Shown piece by piece: positions 7,783 through 11,304 of a stretch of DNA of 11,304 nt (position 1 is the stretch's first letter; every line of letters begins with the position of its first letter). Position numbers and translations under genes: made by a program. Source of the DNA: Alkanindiges sp. (GTDB lineage Bacteria; Pseudomonadota; Gammaproteobacteria; Pseudomonadales; Moraxellaceae); NCBI GenBank assembly GCA_030152125.1, contig JASLIR010000080.1:1-11304 (forward strand), written 5' to 3'. The notes beneath the pieces were generated by a model that worked only from the letters and a program-made list of their open reading frames with translations, made no database searches and was not told the origin of the DNA.

Positions 7783-7831
7783 TGCTGTTTGATCATCATT
7801 GCCATCGCCAGATTGCTGTTTAATCAACATT
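7783..7831 (-). promoter_or_regulatory. Tandem 18-bp direct repeats, candidate activator (UAS) sites
   Basis: Two copies of an 18-bp sequence, TGCTGTTTGATCATCATT at 7783-7800 and TGCTGTTTAATCAACATT at 7814-7831 (plus-strand reading), match at 16 of 18 positions. They are 31 bp apart, about three helical turns, so proteins bound to them would lie on the same DNA face. They sit at about -102 to -150 from the predicted sigma-54 start. The second copy contains an inverted TGTT-N5-AACA. The activator is not encoded in the window. Confidence 0.55.
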
Positions 7832-7902
7832 CTTAAACCTGGCTGAAAACCGTTGCCAGCCCTTGCCTTGCAAGGCTTAAGCGTGTGTGGAACAACGCAA
7901 AT
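7832..7902. other. Short inverted repeats upstream of the operon promoter
   Basis: I see no coding frame here. The stretch contains a GGCTG/CAGCC inverted repeat with an 11-base spacer (7841-7861) and a perfect 12-bp palindrome GCCTTGCAAGGC (7865-7876). Either could be an operator or chance; neither is followed by a T-run. They lie more than 150 bases upstream of the predicted transcription start. Confidence 0.3.
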
Positions 7903-7931
7903 AAAAAAGCCTGCTGAAAATTCAGCAGGCT
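7903..7931 (-). terminator. Rho-independent terminator, minus strand
   Basis: A perfect 11-bp stem (AGCCTGCTGAA / TTCAGCAGGCT) with a 2-base spacer, probably a 4-base loop in RNA, is followed on the minus strand by TTTTTTAT. It would stop leftward transcription before the operon promoter region. It is about 395 bases beyond the stop of the upstream DszB-like gene and abuts the 301-bp repeat element, so it either served that gene before the element inserted or ends a transcript crossing the element. No T-run follows on the plus strand. Confidence 0.8.
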
Positions 7932-8232
7932 AGGGACTGTTAACAATTCAGATGAGGGTGCGACAGTGGCCGTTTTTTAGGCGATGCAAGGCATGAATTG
8001 CGATCTTTAGTGGTTCTAAAGGAGCAATTAATAACGCAGCAGCGGCAAAAAACGGCCCTGTCCTTCCGTCAGCATTAAAGCAGTGCTTTAATGCTTCCTC
8101 AGGTTGTGGCTAAAATCGCCTCAAACTTCGTTGTGAAACTTGCCAAGGGCTCGCCATTGCCTTCGTTTCACGTCTTGTTTGAATCAATTTTAGCCGACAA
8201 CGCAATCCTCATATGAACTGTCAACAGCCCCT
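7932..8232. repeat. 301-bp non-coding element with terminal inverted repeats (MITE-like)
   Basis: The 26-base ends (7932-7957 and 8207-8232) are inverted repeats of each other at 22 of 26 positions. Between them are three nested hairpins. In the left arm (7962-8062) GACAGTGGCCGTTTTTT pairs with AAAAAACGGCCCTGTC with a single bulge and weaker pairing continues inward to a loop near 8013. The middle has a small perfect hairpin (GCATTAAAGC / GCTTTAATGC, 8072-8094). In the right arm (8103-8201) GTTGTGGCTAAAAT pairs with ATTTTAGCCGACAAC, followed by TCAAAC...GTGAAAC against GTTTCAC...GTTTGA. There is no convincing coding frame or target-site duplication. It resembles a non-autonomous mobile element or a dispersed structured intergenic repeat; family assignment needs a genome-wide search. 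Confidence 0.72.
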
Positions 8233-8301
8233 GTATCACAAAATATATTGCCTGATTTACACTGGAGTGAGTAAATTGTTTGGCAGACAACATGCGTGAT
8301 T

Positions 8302-8327
8302 AAAAAAGAGCTATTAAGACTTAACTC
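8302..8327 (-). terminator. Weak candidate terminator just after the upstream DszB-like gene
   Basis: On the minus strand GAGTTA and TAGCTC can form a 6-bp stem, including one G-T pair, around an 8-base loop, followed by TTTTTTA. It begins within the stop codon of the DszB-like gene. The stem is short and AT-rich, so termination would be partial at best; the stronger hairpin is at 7903-7931. Confidence 0.35.
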
Positions 8328-9405
8328 ACACCGCTTCCGCCAATGGGCTTAAGCGTTGTTGTGCCTGCTCCAGCGCAGTGCTGCTAATCCATTCCTGCAC
8401 GTTAATTTGCTGCGGAATAAACTGCCAGCGGTAAAGGAAATCACTTAAGTCTTGCAATGCCTCTACCGATGTCGGGTTAAAATCGGTATTCAGGCGCAAG
8501 TGCGCATCTTCACCATAGGCTTTTACCACCCAGTATTCACTGCTGTTGCTTTCGCGCGCCAGGTACTGACGGGTTTCTTCCGGGTGCTGTTTGGACCAGG
8601 CTTCGGCCTTTAACACCTGCTCTACAATATCCGCCACATAGCCACTGTGGTTTTCAACTAGTCGCTCATCCACAGTCAGGGTACGTGGTGTACCGTTATT
8701 GGCACGTACCAATGGATTAGGGTGCGAACCCACATCAAAAATCACATGCAGGTCAAAATCCTGTGCAATTTGCGCCGCATGTGCGCCTTTCAGGAAAATG
8801 GCATCTACTTCACCACGCAGCAGGGCTACCAGCTCGGCATTGCGACCACCACGGCGGTCACCAAAGGTCTGGGTGCCGGCTACTGTCTGGCCTGCAACTG
8901 GCTGCACGTCCTGCGACTGGTCTGCACGCACCGTGTCTACCAAAGTTAAATCACTGACTTCCAGCCCTTCCAGACGCAGGCTGTTTTCCAGACCACGAAT
9001 GGCTTGCGCGCGGGAAAAGTCAATTAAGGCATCGGCATTGTTAGGAATACCAAAACGGCGGCCTTTCAAATCCTTCACCTCACGGATGCCGGAGTCCTGA
9101 CGGGTCAGCAACAACTGAACTTCGTCCGCCCAGGACAAGCCAATCAGGCGGGTATTGCGGCCAGATGAATACGCCCAGATGGCAGGAATGCTGCCACCAT
9201 GGCGTACCGAATTTTCCAGTGAATGATTAAAATGCGAATCACGTACGGCTTTGTCATTAGATTCACGCAGAGATTTTACCTCTACATCATTATTGGCAAA
9301 GTGCTGGCCTAACCAGCCACGCTGCACGGCAATGCCTAAACCGGTTGGCACCGGGCAACGGGTATACCACAGGGTTTCCAGTTTCTTTTGAACGTCTTGG
9401 GTCAT
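8326..9405 (-). CDS. DszB-like desulfinase / NMT1-SsuA-fold protein, second copy
   Basis: A 359-aa paralogue of the 6540-7616 product, also without a signal peptide and so probably cytosolic. LWYTRCPVPTGLGIAVQRGWL aligns with the start of DszB. Cys17, His58, Arg68 and G70-G71 match DszB Cys27, His60, Arg70 and G72-G73, again with His-x9-Arg-x-Gly-Gly. Further similarity to DszB runs through IPAIWAYSSG, VKDLKGRRFGIP, RGEVDAIFLKGAH, a WSKQHPEE segment matching DszB's WARDHSDA, and the terminal INVQEWISS. The paralogues are clearly diverged, unlike the close SBP pair, so they may act on different sulfinates or form a heteromer. The alternative is a cytosolic or misannotated substrate-binding protein. 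The ATG at 9405 has AAGGA about 7 bases upstream and its own sigma-54-type promoter. The gene is separated from the operon by a terminator and the repeat element, and is probably transcribed alone. Confidence 0.83.
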   Translation of the reverse strand: MTQDVQKKLETLWYTRCPVPTGLGIAVQRGWLGQHFANNDVEVKSLRESNDKAVRDSHFNHSLENSVRHGGSIPAIWAYSSGRNTRLIGLSWADEVQLLLTRQDSGIREVKDLKGRRFGIPNNADALIDFSRAQAIRGLENSLRLEGLEVSDLTLVDTVRADQSQDVQPVAGQTVAGTQTFGDRRGGRNAELVALLRGEVDAIFLKGAHAAQIAQDFDLHVIFDVGSHPNPLVRANNGTPRTLTVDERLVENHSGYVADIVEQVLKAEAWSKQHPEETRQYLARESNSSEYWVVKAYGEDAHLRLNTDFNPTSVEALQDLSDFLYRWQFIPQQINVQEWISSTALEQAQQRLSPLAEAV

Positions 9406-9461
9406 CTTCGTTTCCTTGCTATTTAAAGAGCCATGTTAGAGAAAAACAACGACCCTAAAAT

Positions 9462-9478
9462 TGCAACGCGCATGCCAG
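9462..9478 (-). promoter_or_regulatory. Sigma-54 (-24/-12) promoter of the second DszB-like gene
   Basis: On the minus strand CTGGCAT-GCGCG-TTGCA matches YTGGCAC-N5-TTGCW except for one base in the -24 half, with exact GG-N10-GC spacing. Predicted initiation is near 9451, about 45 bases before the ATG at 9405. Finding the same promoter class in front of both DszB-like genes supports shared control. Confidence 0.7.
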
Positions 9479-9552
9479 CATAAAAAACACAGAATAAACA
9501 GTAAGATAATTTATATTCAAAATTTAGTGGGTGTTGGCTGCCCAACTAATAT

Positions 9553-9604
9553 GCAGGCGATGGTGCTTGTTTTTCAGCACTGGAATAGGCGGTGCTGAAC
9601 CTGC
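9553..9604. promoter_or_regulatory. Inverted repeat at enhancer distance upstream of the second DszB-like gene
   Basis: A perfect 8-bp inverted repeat, TTCAGCAC (9573-9580) and GTGCTGAA (9592-9599), has an 11-base spacer. An extra GTGCT half-site lies at 9563-9567 and an outer GCAGG/CCTGC pair at 9553-9557 and 9600-9604. A further CAGCA-N7-TGCTG pair is at 9634-9650. The main repeat is at about -122 to -148 from the predicted sigma-54 start, the same distance as the direct repeats upstream of the operon. It differs in sequence from those repeats apart from TGCTG-like half-sites, so binding by the same activator is not shown. It could also form a hairpin. Confidence 0.42.
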
Positions 9605-9650
9605 AACAATCTGCTGTGTTTTTGATTTTCTACCAGCATTTTCATTGCTG

Positions 9651-9813
9651 CAAACACAATAAGCGCTGTCACTTTCCAGTAGGTTCAAACCGCATGTACT
9701 TTATAAGCAAATGTTTTTAATCAGTATATTTTTTGATGATTAGCTTTTCTGTTTTTATGGCATGGTTGTGGCTATGCCAGCAGCATCCCTAAAATTTGTT
9801 GAACTGACATGTT
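9651..9813. other. Divergent intergenic region without a recognised element
   Basis: An AT-rich stretch between the divergent DszB-like and exporter genes. It should contain the promoter for the rightward exporter gene, but I find no -35/-10 pair close enough to consensus to call. A GGCAT/ATGCC inverted repeat with a 10-base loop (about 9759-9778) is weak. I see no small gene or RNA here. Confidence 0.3.
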
Positions 9814-11304
9814 ATGCAATTTTCTCGTTTAGCACTACACAACTATCCCCTGTTACGCACCCTGTTGCTGTACCGCTATATGCCTTGGCGCTTTAGCACT
9901 ACGGCTCTACTATTTATTCTGGCTAACATTGGCTTAATTGCCCAGCAATATATGATTGGGCATGCCGTACACGACATCCAGCAAGGCAAGGCTGTGGTTG
10001 CCCACGCAGATGGCAGCTTTGATGCACATGTGGCCTGGTTCTGGTTTGCCTGCCTGCTGGGCATTGCGTTTGGCCGGGCATTGCTACAATACATTGCGGG
10101 CCTGTTTTCCCTCACCATCGGTCAGGACATGCTGTGTATTTTGCGTGAGCGTATTTTACGCCAGGTCCAGCAGCTTGATTTGGCCTGGCACTGGCAACAT
10201 GGCATGGGCGAAGTGGTCACCCGTACCACCCGTGATGCCGACAAACTGCGTGATGCACTGATTAATTTCTGGCGGCAACTGTTTGAAACCGTACTGGTGC
10301 TGATCGCGGCCGTGTTCATGCTGTGCTGGTACAACCTGGGTTTGGGCATTGTACCGCTGCTATTAACCCTTGCTGGCCTGGCAACATTTGCGGTACTGAC
10401 CAACCAGCTGGTGGTACTGGACCGCGAGGTTGGGCAGGCTTACGAACAGGTTAGTCAGGATTTAAGCGAAGGCGTGCATGGCGTTCGGGTGATTAAAGCC
10501 TTTGGACTGGAACAGGGTCGCATCACCCAGTTTAACCAGCAAATTGACCTGTTTATTCATAATGCCTTTCAGGCCATCCGCTATGCAGCCTCACGCCTGC
10601 CCCTGCCCCAAATTATTGTGGCAATGTCTTATGTGTGGGTACTGGGCTTTGGCGCGTACCTGATCAGTATCCATCAGTTAAATATTGGTGAACTGGTGGC
10701 CGCCTTGCTGATGACCAACATGCTGGTATTTCGTATCGAAAGTATCGGCCAGATTATGCATATTTTTGCCGATGCACGTGCCTCTGCAGGTCGTATCTGG
10801 GAAATACTGGATGCCCGGCCGGGCATTATCAGTGGACAGCAGCAACTGGTGCTGGAAGATCAGCAGCCACTGGGTATCCAGCTGAACCATATCAGTATTC
10901 ACAGCAATGGCGGACAGGACATCCTGCACGATTTCAACCTACACATTCAGCCGGGAGAAATGGTTGCCATTGTTGGTAAAACCGGTTCCGGTAAAAGTAC
11001 CCTGCTGGGTTTACTGCCACGCCTGCTCGACCCGCAACAGGGTGATGTACTGATTGGTTCAGACCAGCAAGGCTGGCACAACAGCAAAGACATTAAGCTG
11101 GAACAGTTGCGCCAGCTGGTGCAGGTTGTGCCGCAGGAAAGCTTTCTGTTTTCCGACACGCTGGAGCAAAACCTGCGGGTAGCCAAACCGGATGCCACAG
11201 AGGAAGAACTGCTGGAGGCACTGCATAAATCCGCTGCGGAGGATGTGATTCAGCGCTTGCAGTACGGCCTGCAAACCACGCTGGGCGACCGTGGGGTGAC
11301 CTTG
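9814..11304 (+). CDS. ABC exporter (fused membrane and ATPase domains), 3' end outside the window
   Basis: The first 497 codons of a type IV ABC exporter (MsbA/MdlAB-like half-transporter); the frame stays open to the window edge. The transmembrane domain spans about residues 28-300, with hydrophobic segments near 28-48, 73-97, 156-197 (two helices) and 265-310. The ATPase domain follows: Walker A GKTGSGKST at 388-396 and the Q-loop in VVPQESFLFSDTL with Gln441. The sequence ends at LGDRGVTL, just before the expected LSGGQ signature. An in-frame stop at 9805-9807 makes the ATG at 9814 the furthest start, but no clear Shine-Dalgarno precedes it. Substrates of this family include lipids and drugs; this one cannot be assigned. 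It is divergent from the DszB-like gene, has no visible sigma-54 site, and is probably unconnected with the sulfur genes. Confidence 0.9.
   Translation, partial: MQFSRLALHNYPLLRTLLLYRYMPWRFSTTALLFILANIGLIAQQYMIGHAVHDIQQGKAVVAHADGSFDAHVAWFWFACLLGIAFGRALLQYIAGLFSLTIGQDMLCILRERILRQVQQLDLAWHWQHGMGEVVTRTTRDADKLRDALINFWRQLFETVLVLIAAVFMLCWYNLGLGIVPLLLTLAGLATFAVLTNQLVVLDREVGQAYEQVSQDLSEGVHGVRVIKAFGLEQGRITQFNQQIDLFIHNAFQAIRYAASRLPLPQIIVAMSYVWVLGFGAYLISIHQLNIGELVAALLMTNMLVFRIESIGQIMHIFADARASAGRIWEILDARPGIISGQQQLVLEDQQPLGIQLNHISIHSNGGQDILHDFNLHIQPGEMVAIVGKTGSGKSTLLGLLPRLLDPQQGDVLIGSDQQGWHNSKDIKLEQLRQLVQVVPQESFLFSDTLEQNLRVAKPDATEEELLEALHKSAAEDVIQRLQYGLQTTLGDRGVTL

Noticed and set aside
7783..7831. CRISPR-like repeat pair
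   Set aside because: Only two imperfect 18-bp copies with a 13-bp spacer in a promoter region and no cas genes; regulatory sites fit better.
7930..8234. Target-site duplication flanking the 301-bp element
   Set aside because: The bases just outside the two ends do not match, so no duplication is claimed.
8699..9100. 133-aa plus-strand frame opposite the second DszB-like gene
   Set aside because: Low-complexity, Arg/Ser/Ala-rich translation typical of an antisense shadow; the minus-strand gene has family motifs along its length.
9533..9546. GTTGG-CTGC-CCAAC hairpin between the divergent genes
   Set aside because: Only a 5-bp stem with no T-run on either side; not convincing as a terminator.
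9876..10929. Open frames on the minus strand opposite the exporter gene
   Set aside because: They are short, lack ribosome sites and family motifs, and lie over a clear ABC exporter frame on the plus strand.

Overview
The window looks like an accessory locus of a Gram-negative, probably proteobacterial, chromosome. It has intermediate GC, Tat lipoprotein signals, Shine-Dalgarno-led operons and two sigma-54 (-24/-12) promoters. I cannot name the genus.

Layout. On the minus strand, a tightly packed operon runs leftward from about 7681 to beyond the left edge. It encodes a DszB-like desulfinase or NMT1/SsuA-fold protein (6540-7616), a divergent class II aldolase/adducin protein (5758-6477), an SsuD-like flavin-dependent monooxygenase (4452-5660), two tandem family-5 Tat-lipoprotein solute-binding proteins (2856-4439 and 1268-2842), a DppB/OppB-type permease (12-1268), and the first five codons of what is probably the DppC-type partner (1-15). 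Upstream and in the same direction is a second DszB-like gene (8326-9405). Between the two DszB-like genes lie a terminator hairpin and a 301-bp element with terminal inverted repeats and long internal hairpins (7932-8232). On the plus strand, a type IV ABC exporter gene starts at 9814 and runs off the right edge; it is probably unrelated.

How it may work. Both DszB-like proteins lack a signal peptide, are about the length of DszB (365 aa), and keep the Cys, His and Arg of the 2'-hydroxybiphenyl-2-sulfinate desulfinase active site, with identical His-x9-Arg-x-Gly-Gly spacing. With a flavin monooxygenase and a dedicated importer, this suggests an organosulfur scavenging pathway: import a peptide-like or other organic sulfur compound, oxidise it with reduced flavin, and release sulfite through a desulfinase. 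No flavin reductase or importer ATPase is in view; the ATPase is expected beyond the left edge.

Regulation. Each DszB-like gene has a -24/-12 element with exact GG-N10-GC spacing at a sensible distance from its start codon. The operon promoter also has an IHF-like site near -86 and two near-identical 18-bp direct repeats 31 bp apart between about -102 and -150. The upstream gene has an 8-bp inverted repeat at the equivalent distance. This fits control by an enhancer-binding activator such as SfnR, the known sigma-54 activator of sulfone use in Pseudomonas. No regulator gene is in the window. The substrate is unknown, and the pathway is inference from motifs and context.
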